A DNA stretch of 64,000 nucleotides from Pseudoalteromonas tunicata (GCF_002310815.1 NZ_CP011033.1:124001-188000); one strand, 5' to 3'. Positions 35,462-44,358 are shown, counted from the first letter of the stretch. Notes: generated from the sequence alone by a model not told the origin. Numbers and translations are program-made.

Positions 35462-35776
35462 TTAAGCCGATTGGCTACATGAACTTGATAATAGCGCCAT
35501 CTGGCGCATTTCTACACTGTGTTCGTCACATAATGCAATTAATGCTTGGCCGGCTGGGTGAGCAATAAAGGCATCACCAGCACGTTTTGCACTTTGTTCA
35601 TCTTGCCAATATACCACGTCAAAAATAACCGCTTTATCATCTGCACTGCATGAGCGATAGATAAAGCCAGGTTGCTGTAATAAAAAGTCGTTTACGGCAT
35701 TGTTTACAGTGGCAAGATCGGTTGGTAAAACTTGGTTTTTTAAGGTGTAGCTTACTAATTCAAGTGTTGTAGTCAT
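35462..35776 (-). CDS. ABM-like small protein (dimeric alpha/beta barrel)
   Basis: 104 residues. The strand-helix pattern ELVSYTLK, AVNDFLLQQPGFIYRS, VIFDVVYWQDEQSAKRAGDAF and a C-terminal strand fits the antibiotic-biosynthesis-monooxygenase-like ferredoxin fold. The function is unknown; members are monooxygenases or small-molecule binders. AAGGAAAT precedes the ATG. It lies directly upstream of the WYL regulator, with a terminator between. Confidence 0.6.
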   Translation of the reverse strand: MTTTLELVSYTLKNQVLPTDLATVNNAVNDFLLQQPGFIYRSCSADDKAVIFDVVYWQDEQSAKRAGDAFIAHPAGQALIALCDEHSVEMRQMALLSSSCSQSA

Positions 35777-35891
35777 GTTTTATTTCCTTATTAAAAGCTC
35801 ACCAAAGGGGTGGTGAGAACAAAACAGACTATAAAACAGGGCTACTGACAGCATGGTGTCAGTAGAGAAACAGGATTAGGTAAATAAAAAC

Positions 35892-36440
35892 TTAGGAGCA
35901 TTCATTGGTGAGGGTGGCGATGATTTCGTCTTCGTTACAACTGACGCATTTTATTTCTTTAGCAAAAAAAAGCGTAGTAATACTGGCAATGCGTTGTAAA
36001 GCAACAATATCTTGTTCTTGCCATTCAATTGGCTCATCGAGGTGTTCGCAACAAATAATGCCGACAGGGGCAAAATTATGGTGAAAGATTAAATCGAGTA
36101 AAGAGTAAATATTCAGCGGTTCAAAATAGCGAGTGGTAAAGCAAGATGTCACCGGATGGTTACGTGCATCGCTGGCATTGAGCACGCGATCATTTAAGAT
36201 AAAATTAAAATAAGGTGCAAAATCAGTTTTGTGAAGTTGCTGGCCAAATTGAAATTTTAAGCTGTTGTCTTGACTCATTAAACAAAAAATCTTATCAAAA
36301 GAATCATTAAACGCCCATAAACTGACACGATTAGCATTGGGTACAACGTATTTGATGGTGCGACAAATGGCTTTTAATTTATCACTGATTGATAAATTTG
36401 GGTTACTGAGTTTTATAGTCAAAGTGGCAATATTATCCAT
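35892..36440 (-). CDS. GAF domain protein
   Basis: 182 residues with a single GAF domain (about 15-165): helix SDKLKAICRTIKYV, strand RVSLWAFNDSFDKIFCL, SLLDLIFHHNFAPVGIICCEH, and a final helix DIVALQRIASITTLFF. This is the GAF arrangement seen at the N-terminus of many sensor kinases and cyclases, but here it stands alone. The short tail has CVSC. It could be a free redox or small-ligand sensor. It lies 141 bases downstream of apbE on the same strand, but co-transcription is not certain. Confidence 0.75.
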   Translation of the reverse strand: MDNIATLTIKLSNPNLSISDKLKAICRTIKYVVPNANRVSLWAFNDSFDKIFCLMSQDNSLKFQFGQQLHKTDFAPYFNFILNDRVLNASDARNHPVTSCFTTRYFEPLNIYSLLDLIFHHNFAPVGIICCEHLDEPIEWQEQDIVALQRIASITTLFFAKEIKCVSCNEDEIIATLTNECS

Positions 36441-36581
36441 ATTGTCTTGTTCTCATTTTTATAAAAAATATTTTTAAAATAAGCTTAGAACACTCTACAA
36501 ATTAAATGTAAAAAAATCCAAATTTAGTAACTAATACAGCTAAATGGGAATGTTAATCATGAGGATTATCAGGTTACTTTA

Positions 36582-37493
36582 TTAACGAATAAGCCAATAT
36601 TTAAGTGGTTGATTGGCTATGGTTTGTTCGGCTAAAAAGGATTCGGTGTCACTGCCCTGTAATAAGGCTAGGGTAGCCAGTAATCCCGCTTGGGTACATT
36701 GTGGTGCAGCAACGGTGACAGAGCGTGCCGCATTAGTCATTGGCCTGCCAGTTTTGGCATTTAAAATATGACTATAACGGATCCCATCGCGTAATAAAAA
36801 GCGTTTTGCATCACCACTTGTGGCAAGCGCACCTTGTTGCAGTGAGACAATTAATTGATTGTTAAATGCATCAAGACCTGGGTGTTCAATGCCTACTAGC
36901 CAATTTTGCTGATGCTGACGTGGTCCCGTGGCGGCTAAATCCCCCCCTAAATTCACTAACGTAGCGGTAGGGGTGAGGTGTTTTATTAATAAAATGACAC
37001 GGTCGACGGCATATTCTTTTCCAATACCACCAAAATCAAGCTCCATACCACTTGGCAGCGTAATCGAGTTGGCATCAAATGATACTTTTTGCCAATCAAC
37101 TAAGGGGAGTAGTGCATCAATTTGGCTTTGCTTGGCAATATGGTCACTGCCATCAAAACGCCATGCCCGGCGAAGCACACCTGCGGTTAAGTCAAATAAG
37201 CCATCACTGAGTTGGTAACATTGATTGGCAAACTGCAAAAGTTGAAAGGTTTCGAGGTCAATGTCAACCGATAGGCCTTGGCTTTGATTAATTTGAGCGC
37301 AGAGTCCGTGATTGTTGTAGCGACTAAATTTATCTTCGATACGCCACACTTCCTGACACGCAAGTGTGGCTATTTTTTGTGCCAAAGTAACATCGTGACT
37401 ATCGAGTAATATTTCACAAGGACTTGCCATTGCATCAAACGTAATGCTTAGGCCATCTCCAGTTGAATTAATTCGATAATCACGCTTGGTCAC
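36582..37493 (-). CDS. apbE: ApbE-family FAD:protein FMN transferase
   Basis: 303 residues. Recognised by MASPCEI, EDKFSRYN, DLTAGVLRRAWRF, the metal/FAD region DFGGIGKEYAVDRV, NLGGDLAATG, SGDAKR and YSHILNAKTGRP. ApbE splits FAD and attaches FMN by a phosphodiester bond to a Ser/Thr of a target protein. No signal peptide or lipobox is visible in the N-terminus, unlike many periplasmic ApbEs. The start is GTG at 37493 with AAAGGG 8 bases upstream. It is 12 bases downstream of the DUF3570 gene, the last of a four-gene operon whose barrel carries a target-like motif. Confidence 0.92.
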   Translation of the reverse strand: MTKRDYRINSTGDGLSITFDAMASPCEILLDSHDVTLAQKIATLACQEVWRIEDKFSRYNNHGLCAQINQSQGLSVDIDLETFQLLQFANQCYQLSDGLFDLTAGVLRRAWRFDGSDHIAKQSQIDALLPLVDWQKVSFDANSITLPSGMELDFGGIGKEYAVDRVILLIKHLTPTATLVNLGGDLAATGPRQHQQNWLVGIEHPGLDAFNNQLIVSLQQGALATSGDAKRFLLRDGIRYSHILNAKTGRPMTNAARSVTVAAPQCTQAGLLATLALLQGSDTESFLAEQTIANQPLKYWLIR

Positions 37494-37505
37494 TAAACGA
37501 GCCCT

Positions 37506-38822
37506 TTAAAATGAATAACTAAATTGCAAAATTAATGCATCGATACTTGGGTATAAGTCTTGGTTGGCCAAAGCACCTGGTGCACTAAAGCCTGCATCGG
37601 TTGGGTTTTGGCTATAGTACTCGACTCTCACTGCAAAATCATTACCGTCGCTTAAGCGTAGGCCGTATTTTAGCCCCAAGGTGTAAGCGTTCATTTCACC
37701 AATGCGGTAATCGGCACTGGCAAATTCAGGCAGAGCTTGGTTTTGGTTTAAAAACGGTTGATAAAATTCAGCAGCCGATTGTTGATAATAACGAACGTGC
37801 GGCTCTAAGTAGCTATTATCGCTAAATAAAAAGCGGTACCGTGTATCAACCGTATGTGACTTAATGTTCCAATCGTCCCACATATAACGGTACGATAAAT
37901 CCATAATGCTGTTATCAAAATGGTATTTTGATTGCCAATAAACGCTTTGTTTGGTGCGCTGATCGGGTCTATTTTCATATAGCTGCGCTTGGCTTAACCC
38001 TTGCTCGTCGACTAAACTCAGCACTTTAAATGGGTCGGTTAAATAGCCATCAACAACTGAATGAGAATAATTAAGTTGCATCAACATTCTGCGATTAATG
38101 ACTTGCGTTAAGCCAATCAAAAAGTCGGTTGTCGTTTTTGTTTCTGAATCACCAATACGGGTATTTGCAAATGACTGATCCCATGTTGGGCTTTCACTGT
38201 CGCCAATTAGCATTGCTGCGTAAGGTTTAGGTAAGCCACCTTCTGGGGTGAAGGTATCTTGAAAGTGACTTAATCCTAACGATAGGGTGGTATTTTTTTG
38301 GTTAAAATCGATTGCTAAATTACCGTTTATCCCAAGCGATAAATAATCATACTCTTTTGATAAATGAACCCCAGCACTTGCGGTGTAATTTGGGGCTAGC
38401 GGTTGTGTCCACTGCGCATTGAGCTGCACGCGGGTATCATGAAAGGTATTATCAAGAGGCGTATCATTGGCATTGATTTGATACTGACCTTTGCCTGATG
38501 GGCGCGTAAATGTTTGTACATAAGGCTGGGCAACGGCCCCATTGGCTGACGCACCCGTTAAGGTATCGAGTGTGAGTCTTACATTAAGTACTTGCTCGTC
38601 GGCAAATTCTTTTTTTGCATTAACCATGGCTTCGGCAGCCATAACCCGCTCGATCTCACCATAGAATAAAAAGGCAGAGTCAAATTGCCAGTCTTGCTCA
38701 GTTGCATTGACATCGGTGCCAAGCAGGGCACACGTTGCAAGCGCAAGTGCACCCGCTATATTTTTTTTATTGTCGGCTTTTTGCTGATTGACTAAGGTAT
38801 CTTTTGTTTGAGTTAATTGCAT
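37506..38822 (-). CDS. DUF3570 outer-membrane beta-barrel with ApbE-target-like motif
   Basis: 438 residues from the ATG at 38822; the Shine-Dalgarno GGAGG lies inside the last codons of the DUF4266 gene, which overlaps by 10 bases. The N-terminus has a hydrophobic stretch (NIAGALALATCALLG) followed by NATEQ, a plausible signal peptide. The rest is alternating beta-strands ending in LILQFSYSF, as expected of an outer-membrane barrel. Near the N-terminus is LTLDTLTGASANGA: DTLTGAS (D88-S94) fits the DxxTGA(S/T) motif in which ApbE attaches FMN in NqrC/RnfG-type proteins. This suggests a covalently flavinylated barrel, for electron transfer at the outer membrane. That role is inference. Confidence 0.82.
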   Translation of the reverse strand: MQLTQTKDTLVNQQKADNKKNIAGALALATCALLGTDVNATEQDWQFDSAFLFYGEIERVMAAEAMVNAKKEFADEQVLNVRLTLDTLTGASANGAVAQPYVQTFTRPSGKGQYQINANDTPLDNTFHDTRVQLNAQWTQPLAPNYTASAGVHLSKEYDYLSLGINGNLAIDFNQKNTTLSLGLSHFQDTFTPEGGLPKPYAAMLIGDSESPTWDQSFANTRIGDSETKTTTDFLIGLTQVINRRMLMQLNYSHSVVDGYLTDPFKVLSLVDEQGLSQAQLYENRPDQRTKQSVYWQSKYHFDNSIMDLSYRYMWDDWNIKSHTVDTRYRFLFSDNSYLEPHVRYYQQSAAEFYQPFLNQNQALPEFASADYRIGEMNAYTLGLKYGLRLSDGNDFAVRVEYYSQNPTDAGFSAPGALANQDLYPSIDALILQFSYSF

Positions 38823-39034
38823 CCGCAACCTCCGCCGCCAAAACTACGGCCGCCACTTGAGGCCTCTTTACTAAAATAAACATGGTCATCAACTGAGGCA
38901 TCAATGCCATCAACCAAAGCCATTTCTTTTTTTGCTAATAAGTCCCGCTCCCACGGCTCAACACCGAGCGAAGCGCAACCACCTAATGTTGTGAGCAGCA
39001 CTAGCAGTGCCAAGGGTTTAGCTAAATTTTTCAT
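38813..39034 (-). CDS. DUF4266 small lipoprotein with GGGGCGCN tail
   Basis: 73 residues. Lipobox LGGC at Cys20, then ASLGVEPWERDLLAKKEM, a segment typical of DUF4266 proteins, and a Gly-rich tail ending SFGGGGCGCN. The paired Cys of CGC could bind a metal or form a redox pair. Shine-Dalgarno AAGG, 7 bases from the ATG. It is the second gene in the TlpA-DUF4266-DUF3570-apbE set: 11 bases after the TlpA gene, overlapping the DUF3570 gene by 10. The function is unknown; the invariant-looking tail suggests a partner of the barrel. Confidence 0.82.
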   Translation of the reverse strand: MKNLAKPLALLVLLTTLGGCASLGVEPWERDLLAKKEMALVDGIDASVDDHVYFSKEASSGGRSFGGGGCGCN

Positions 39035-39045
39035 GACATTACCTT

Positions 39046-39531
39046 CTAGTGTTTAATGACTGATTGTTGCAGCAATAATTGAATTTCTTGCTCATAAGTG
39101 GGTATTTGTTTATTGATAAAACCAGCGTGGCTACGTTTAATTTCGCCATCTTTGCCAATGAGATAGCTGCTTGGCATACCGACTAATTTATACTGCTTGG
39201 CTAATATGCCCTCAGGGTCGTATACAACAGGAAAGTTAGCTGGGTGAGTCGCTAAAAATTCATTAGCAAGCAGTGCCTCTTTATCAAGATTGACTGTGAT
39301 GACGGTAAAACCATCGGGCGCATATCGAGTTTGCATCTCATTCATCCAAGGAAAAGACTTTTTACACGGCCCGCACCACGATGCCCAAAAATCGAGGTAT
39401 ATCACTTTGCCCTGGTGCTCTTGTAACAGTGTATTGAGCTGCTCCGAAGGATCATTTGTACTTGCAACACTGTTCATTGCATACGTTAGGCTTAATAACA
39501 AACAGGTAGTAAAGATTATTTTTTTTAACAT
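39046..39531 (-). CDS. TlpA/ResA-like thioredoxin-fold protein
   Basis: 161 residues. Signal peptide 1-24, then a thioredoxin fold with the active site WCGPC (C53, C56) and cis-Pro in VGMPSSYLIG. It is a periplasmic thiol reductase or oxidase of the TlpA/ResA type. First gene of the four-gene set and 11 bases before the DUF4266 gene. A role in keeping the CGC pair of DUF4266 reduced, or loading its metal, is inference from proximity. Confidence 0.88.
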   Translation of the reverse strand: MLKKIIFTTCLLLSLTYAMNSVASTNDPSEQLNTLLQEHQGKVIYLDFWASWCGPCKKSFPWMNEMQTRYAPDGFTVITVNLDKEALLANEFLATHPANFPVVYDPEGILAKQYKLVGMPSSYLIGKDGEIKRSHAGFINKQIPTYEQEIQLLLQQSVIKH

Positions 39532-39808
39532 AATGGACTCAAGTGATGCTGATAATGAAATGTTAACAAGGCTTTCTTAAGGTTTGCTTAAGAAAATTAA
39601 ATCATAGAAAAAAGAACCCTATTGTCGCTACTAGACCCCACATAATGGCTGTTTTAATGAATTAATTGACTTTATAACGTTCATTTTAATAGCTAGAAGT
39701 ATAGTGGTTATTCATTTTTAGAATAAAAAACAAACAAGCTAAACTGATCTCAACCAAGAAAACGGCGTATCTATTAATGATTTTTTTACATAATGGATAG
39801 GCAAAAAA

Positions 39809-41176
39809 ATGAAAAAGATAGTTAGAACTCTCAGCCTGATCGCTTTAGCAACAACGTTAGTTGCATGTAATGATGATGACGATAAAAAGGTTGAAATAGA
39901 AACACCTCCTCCCGCGCCGGTTGTTAAAACTTATTTACGGGTTTTGCATGCTTCTGCAGATGCACCTCTGGTCAATGTAAAAGTTAACAACAATATTGTG
40001 GTTGAAGGTGCCGATTACAGTGTTGGTTCAACATTTTTTGAGCTGGATGCCGCAAGCTATAGTGTGGCTGTTGATGCAATCTTGCCAGATGAAACTGCGA
40101 CAGTAATAGGACCGGTCGATCTAGATTTAATGGGCAATAAGCAATACTCGGTTGTTGCGCTTGGTACGGTTGCCAAATCAACACTTGAGCCTTTGATTAT
40201 CAGCCGTGATGTAACAGAGCTTGCCAGCGGTAATGTTCGATTGCAAGTGCTTCATGGTGCGCCAGATGTGCCACAAGTGGATGTTTACGTTACTCCCCCT
40301 GATGTTGCTTTAAGTAATGAAAACCCACTGCTTAGTAATGTTGCTTATAAAACCTACAGCGATGCACTTGATGTACCTGTAGGTGATTACCAAGTTCGTA
40401 TTACCTTAACCGGTCAAAAAGACGTGGTTTATGATTCGGGTACTTTAGCATTAGGTGAAGGAACTGATTTATTGGTGGTTGCAGTGCCTAATACCAAAAC
40501 AGGCACATCTCCGGTGATGTTGCTTGCCCAAGGTAAAGAATCGACCAATGTTATTGCTGATAAAAATGCGCCAAGTCATGTCCGAGCCATTCATGCTGTC
40601 GCAGATGCACCCGCGGTTAATTTAGTGGTGGATGATACTATTACTGCTTTGACTGATGTGCCATTTAAAGCGGTCAGTGACTATCTACCACTTAGCCCGA
40701 CAAGTCATAATTTTAAAGTAGAGCCAAGTGCAGCAGTCGGTACTTATGTGGTTGATGCTGATGTTACATTAGATAAAAGTGTGCATTATTCGGTTTTTGT
40801 TGCTGGGCAATTAGCTGACAATAGCCAAGCGTCTTGGCCGGTGGTTGATATGCCAAGACGGGTTGCAACTGAAGCAAAAGTACGTATTTTTCATGCGGCC
40901 CCTAATGCACCGCAAGTTGATTTATACGTTACATCCGACAACGATATCAGCGACGATACCGCAGCCTTTAGCAATGTGCCTTTTAAAGCTGAGACTGGTT
41001 ATGTTAGCTTGAAGCCTGGTACCTATTATGTAACAGCCACAGTTGCAGGTACAAAAGATGCCGCGATTGGCCCGGTAATGCTAACATTCGAAGGCGGTAA
41101 AATTTACAGTGCCGCAGCCGTTGAATCTGTGGGCGGTGGCTTACCGCTTAGCTTGATAACAATGGATGATTTTTAA
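39809..41176 (+). CDS. DUF4397 repeat lipoprotein
   Basis: 455 residues. Lipobox LVAC at Cys20 followed by the acidic run NDDDDKK. It has four DUF4397-type repeats of about 100 residues, starting near 43, 144, 257 and 352, each opening with a variant of VRVLHA(S/A)xxAPxVxxYV. The family occurs in anti-sigma-like and surface proteins but has no defined activity. It is divergent from the ApbE cluster with 277 bases between, so both could share control. AAAA-rich sequence precedes the ATG, and the ribosome site is weak. Confidence 0.85.
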   Translation: MKKIVRTLSLIALATTLVACNDDDDKKVEIETPPPAPVVKTYLRVLHASADAPLVNVKVNNNIVVEGADYSVGSTFFELDAASYSVAVDAILPDETATVIGPVDLDLMGNKQYSVVALGTVAKSTLEPLIISRDVTELASGNVRLQVLHGAPDVPQVDVYVTPPDVALSNENPLLSNVAYKTYSDALDVPVGDYQVRITLTGQKDVVYDSGTLALGEGTDLLVVAVPNTKTGTSPVMLLAQGKESTNVIADKNAPSHVRAIHAVADAPAVNLVVDDTITALTDVPFKAVSDYLPLSPTSHNFKVEPSAAVGTYVVDADVTLDKSVHYSVFVAGQLADNSQASWPVVDMPRRVATEAKVRIFHAAPNAPQVDLYVTSDNDISDDTAAFSNVPFKAETGYVSLKPGTYYVTATVAGTKDAAIGPVMLTFEGGKIYSAAAVESVGGGLPLSLITMDDF

Positions 41177-41191
41177 GTTTTAATCCCTTTT

Positions 41192-41231
41192 AAAGGCAGG
41201 TGGTGCAGCGGAGTCTGATCACCTGCTTTTA
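41192..41231 (+). terminator. Terminator of the DUF4397 gene
   Basis: GCAGGTG (41196-41202) pairs with CACCTGC (41220-41226), followed by TTTTATTT. It lies 16 bases past the stop codon. Confidence 0.75.
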
Positions 41232-41286
41232 TTTATCTGCGTTATTCTGTAGCATCGTGGCACTTTGAATAAATTGAGCATTCACC

Positions 41287-41883
41287 TTGGCCCAGCTGTA
41301 TTTTTATTATTCTGCGATGAACGCAGGAAAATCGACGACTTTATTACAATCTTCATTTAATTATCAAGAACGGGGTATGAATCCACTCATTTATACTGCT
41401 GCGATTGATACCCGCTATGGTCAAGGCCAAGTTAGTTCTCGCATCGGCTTAAGTGCAAAAGCGCAGTTATTTGCGCCACAAACGAATATGTTTTTGGCGA
41501 TAGAAACACTGCATAATACTCGAAAAATAGACTGTGTTTTAATTGATGAAAGCCAGTTTTTAACCAAAGCACAAGTGAACGAACTCACTGATGTGGTTGA
41601 TAAGCTTAATATTCCTGTTTTATGTTATGGCCTGCGCACTGACTTTAGAGGCGAGCTTTTTGTTGGTGCACAATACCTGCTGGCATGGGCTGATAAACTC
41701 ATTGAACTTAAAACTGTTTGCCATTGCGGTCGTAAAGCCAATATGGTGCTGCGTACCGATGAACATGGCATCGCGATTGCCGATGGTGAGCAAGTTGAAA
41801 TTGGTGGCAATGAGCGGTATGTCTCGGTTTGCCGCACCCATTATAAAGAAGCGCTCGAGCATGCCATACCAGTAAAAGGTTAA
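41287..41883 (+). CDS. tdk: Thymidine kinase
   Basis: 198 residues, matching E. coli Tdk from the first residue ([16 protein letters not shown]). The P-loop is [15 protein letters not shown] is the Walker B/lid region, and CHCGRKA and VCRTHY supply the zinc Cys ligands. It phosphorylates thymidine to TMP in the salvage pathway. The start is TTG, required to give the full family N-terminus, and the ribosome site (TTGAGC) is weak. A separate downstream unit begins 68 bases later. Confidence 0.93.
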   Translation: MAQLYFYYSAMNAGKSTTLLQSSFNYQERGMNPLIYTAAIDTRYGQGQVSSRIGLSAKAQLFAPQTNMFLAIETLHNTRKIDCVLIDESQFLTKAQVNELTDVVDKLNIPVLCYGLRTDFRGELFVGAQYLLAWADKLIELKTVCHCGRKANMVLRTDEHGIAIADGEQVEIGGNERYVSVCRTHYKEALEHAIPVKG

Positions 41884-41950
41884 TTTAGCTAAGTTGCGCT
41901 TTTAAATAAACATTCCATACTTCTGCTATTCGATAGAAAAGGAAATAGGT

Positions 41951-42634
41951 GTGGCATTGTTTAAACTGGGTGTAATGGTGTTAGGCTTAATGTGGAGTTC
42001 GGCTTGTATGAGTCAAACAACCTTAATACTAAGTGTTGCGCCCGAAATAAAACACATTTTCCCAATGCTTGAAACTAATGTCGCCCAAGCGTTTAAAGAG
42101 CTCGACATTGAAGTCTCATTTTTAGAAATACCAACAGCTCGCGCAACACGAGAAGCCAACTCGGGAAGAGTTGATGGCGATTTATTACGCACCGATGAAT
42201 ATCAAGATTATGTTCCGAACTATATGCCAGTCTTAGAACCCCTCGGTGCGATAAAAATAAAAGCCTATACGCTTAAATCTAAAAAGCTTGATACCTATGA
42301 AGAGTTAATTGAGTCTACTGTAGCAACGGTGCGAGGAGCTAAATTAGTGGCTGATTTACAAAAAATTTATCCGTTTAAAACAGTTGAGCTGCTTAGTTGG
42401 GAAAAATGTTTTATTTTAGTTTCTAAACGAAAAGTAGACGTAGCGCTCTCGACTCCACACTACGCCGCATTGCTGATGAAAAAGCATAATATTGCAAATT
42501 TAGAAGAGAAATCACTTGAGCTCGGGGAGGTGAAGTTTTATCTTTGGTTGAAAAAAGAACACCATCACATTGCTGAACAATTAAATGATATTTTCATAAA
42601 AATGAAAGCGGATGGTCAATTAGGGTTATTTTAG
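41951..42634 (+). CDS. Periplasmic solute-binding protein, SBP_bac_3-like
   Basis: 227 residues. It starts at a GTG (41951) with AAAAGGA 8-10 bases upstream. The signal peptide (LGVMVLGLMWSSACMS) is followed by TLILSVAPEIKHIFP and a two-lobe bacterial extracellular solute-binding fold with FLEIPTARATREANSGRVDGD. It lacks the transporter partners that would make it part of an ABC system, and family members of this type often serve as orphan sensors. Its stop TAG overlaps the GTG of the next gene by one base, so the two are an operon. Confidence 0.75.
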   Translation: MALFKLGVMVLGLMWSSACMSQTTLILSVAPEIKHIFPMLETNVAQAFKELDIEVSFLEIPTARATREANSGRVDGDLLRTDEYQDYVPNYMPVLEPLGAIKIKAYTLKSKKLDTYEELIESTVATVRGAKLVADLQKIYPFKTVELLSWEKCFILVSKRKVDVALSTPHYAALLMKKHNIANLEEKSLELGEVKFYLWLKKEHHHIAEQLNDIFIKMKADGQLGLF

Positions 42635-43794
42635 TGTCCTACCGTTATGTTATTTTTCTATTAATTGTTTTACTGTTTTCTCCCTATTTGAGAGCTGCGT
42701 CAGTGCCAGAGGATATGTCGTTATTTCAAGTGCAAAAGCAATCCCTTATTCAATCACTTCAATTTAAGTCTGAACAACCAGTAGGGCGAAGCTACCATAC
42801 TCGTATTAATGAGGTGGGCGTTAAATTTTATTATGCCCTTGATGTCCCCAAAGACTATCAAATTAAAAAAGCTTATCCACTTCATATCTTCTTACATGGG
42901 CTGGTCAGTCGGGCCAAAGGGCGAAAAAAACAAGCCCTCGACGCCTCTTTGGCTGATTTTTCTTTGCCCGATAGCATTAATGTTTTTCCAATGGGTTGGA
43001 AACAAGCAATGTGGTGGACATCAACGCAAGTTGATAATATTCATCAGATTATCGAGGACTTAAAAACACAGTACCATATTGATACCAATCGGGTTTTTTT
43101 ACACGGTGTGTCAGATGGCGGCCACGGTGTTTATTATCTAGGCGCACATACTCCAACCCCATTTGCTGGATTTATTCCAATCATTGCTTCTCCTTTTGTG
43201 CTTGCGCCGCAAAATGGTGCAGAACACCCCACTTTTTTAAGTAATTTGATTAATAAACCTTGGCTTATCATCAACACATCGCGCGACCAACTTTACCCGA
43301 GCAAAAATATTGCGCCGTTCGTGTCGCATTTACGCAAAGCGGGGGCGACGGTTGAGTTCATTTCAATAGAAGGAGCCAAACATAGCGTGGCATGGTATGA
43401 AAATTACCGTCAAAACATTATTGATTTTGTTAATAGTAATCAGCGAAATCCTTATCCAGAACGACTATATTGGGAAGTCGATGCACAATTGAGCTACCCA
43501 CGCTACCATTGGCTTGTTATCGATGACGTTTTGCCTACCGAAGACCCAAAGTTTGTATCGCTATTACAACAGGGCAATAGCATTACAATAAATAGTCAGC
43601 ATATTAGTAAGTTGACTTTGTTGCTTTCGCCAGAGCAGTTTGATTTTAGCCAAGAGATCAGCATTGAAAATAACAACGAATTGATTTTTAAAGGTAAAGT
43701 GAGATTTGATAACGCGATTTTAAACAAGTGGTATCAAGTTGATCATGATATTGCTCAGTTGTATGGCGCTCAACTTCAGCTGAATTTGCACTAG
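42634..43794 (+). CDS. Secreted alpha/beta hydrolase, esterase-like
   Basis: 386 residues from a GTG that overlaps the previous stop by one base. Signal peptide about 1-22. The domain resembles PHB-depolymerase/feruloyl-esterase-type hydrolases: LHIFLHGL forms the oxyanion hole, the nucleophile is in FLHGVSDGGHG, and HSVAWYEN supplies the His. The C-terminal 100 residues look like a beta-rich extra domain. The substrate is unknown. Translational coupling to a solute-binding protein suggests the two act on one compound in the periplasm. Confidence 0.82.
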   Translation: MSYRYVIFLLIVLLFSPYLRAASVPEDMSLFQVQKQSLIQSLQFKSEQPVGRSYHTRINEVGVKFYYALDVPKDYQIKKAYPLHIFLHGLVSRAKGRKKQALDASLADFSLPDSINVFPMGWKQAMWWTSTQVDNIHQIIEDLKTQYHIDTNRVFLHGVSDGGHGVYYLGAHTPTPFAGFIPIIASPFVLAPQNGAEHPTFLSNLINKPWLIINTSRDQLYPSKNIAPFVSHLRKAGATVEFISIEGAKHSVAWYENYRQNIIDFVNSNQRNPYPERLYWEVDAQLSYPRYHWLVIDDVLPTEDPKFVSLLQQGNSITINSQHISKLTLLLSPEQFDFSQEISIENNNELIFKGKVRFDNAILNKWYQVDHDIAQLYGAQLQLNLH

Positions 43795-43960
43795 GTAGCT
43801 ATTTTCAACGCTAACAGTTTGGATTTGTTTGCAATAGACCTGTTATTGATGGGCAAACCCGCCTTGTTGCCTTTGAAAATCCCAGGCTAGGATAAACAAC
43901 TTAGATAGTCACTGTTAATTTAATATGTTGGTAAATCGATTATCCAGAACTGAGCTTAGT
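43793..43960. repeat. Dispersed TIR element, copy C
   Basis: GTAGCTATTTTCAACGCTAA, a central stem (GTTTGCAATA...TATTGATGGGCAAAC), then CTTTGAAAATCCCAGGCTAG, GATAAACAACTTAGATA and TTTAATATGTTGGTAAATCG. It matches the 173-bp element at 14005 and copy B. Its left end overlaps the hydrolase stop codon. Confidence 0.6.
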
Positions 43961-43971
43961 TTAAGTCTTTG

Positions 43972-44355
43972 TTATTTTTCGTATAGTTCTAATGGCAGGC
44001 CATCCGGATCGGCAAAAAAAGTAAAGCGTTTAGCGGTATATTCATCGATGCGAATTGGCTCAACCGCTACCTGATGACGTGTTAAATGTGCAACAACCTC
44101 ATCAATATCATCGACTAAAAAAGCCAAGTGACGTAAACCACATGCTTCTGGGTAACTTGGTCGTTTTGGCGGATTGGCAAATGAAAAAAGCTCAATTTGG
44201 CTGCCGTTTGGGAGCGCTAAATCTAACTTATACGATTGCCTGTTACTGCGAAAATGCTCTGCGATGACGTTTAACTGTAAAATTTCGCAGTAAAAATATT
44301 TCGATTTCGCATAATCACTGCAAATAATCGCAGCATGGTGAATGGCTTGTAACAT
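43972..44355 (-). CDS. yaeR: VOC-family protein YaeR (GloA2-like)
   Basis: 127 residues, matching E. coli YaeR along its length: IHHAAIICSDYAKSKYFYC, ELFSFANPPKRPSYPEACGL, RHLAFLVDDID, FTFFADPDGLPLELYE. This is a vicinal-oxygen-chelate fold with the conserved metal-binding His and Glu. It resembles glyoxalase I, but the activity of YaeR is not established. The gene starts 3 bases after rlmF ends, in the same direction, so they form an operon. Confidence 0.9.
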   Translation of the reverse strand: MLQAIHHAAIICSDYAKSKYFYCEILQLNVIAEHFRSNRQSYKLDLALPNGSQIELFSFANPPKRPSYPEACGLRHLAFLVDDIDEVVAHLTRHQVAVEPIRIDEYTAKRFTFFADPDGLPLELYEK

Positions 44356-44358
44356 GGT

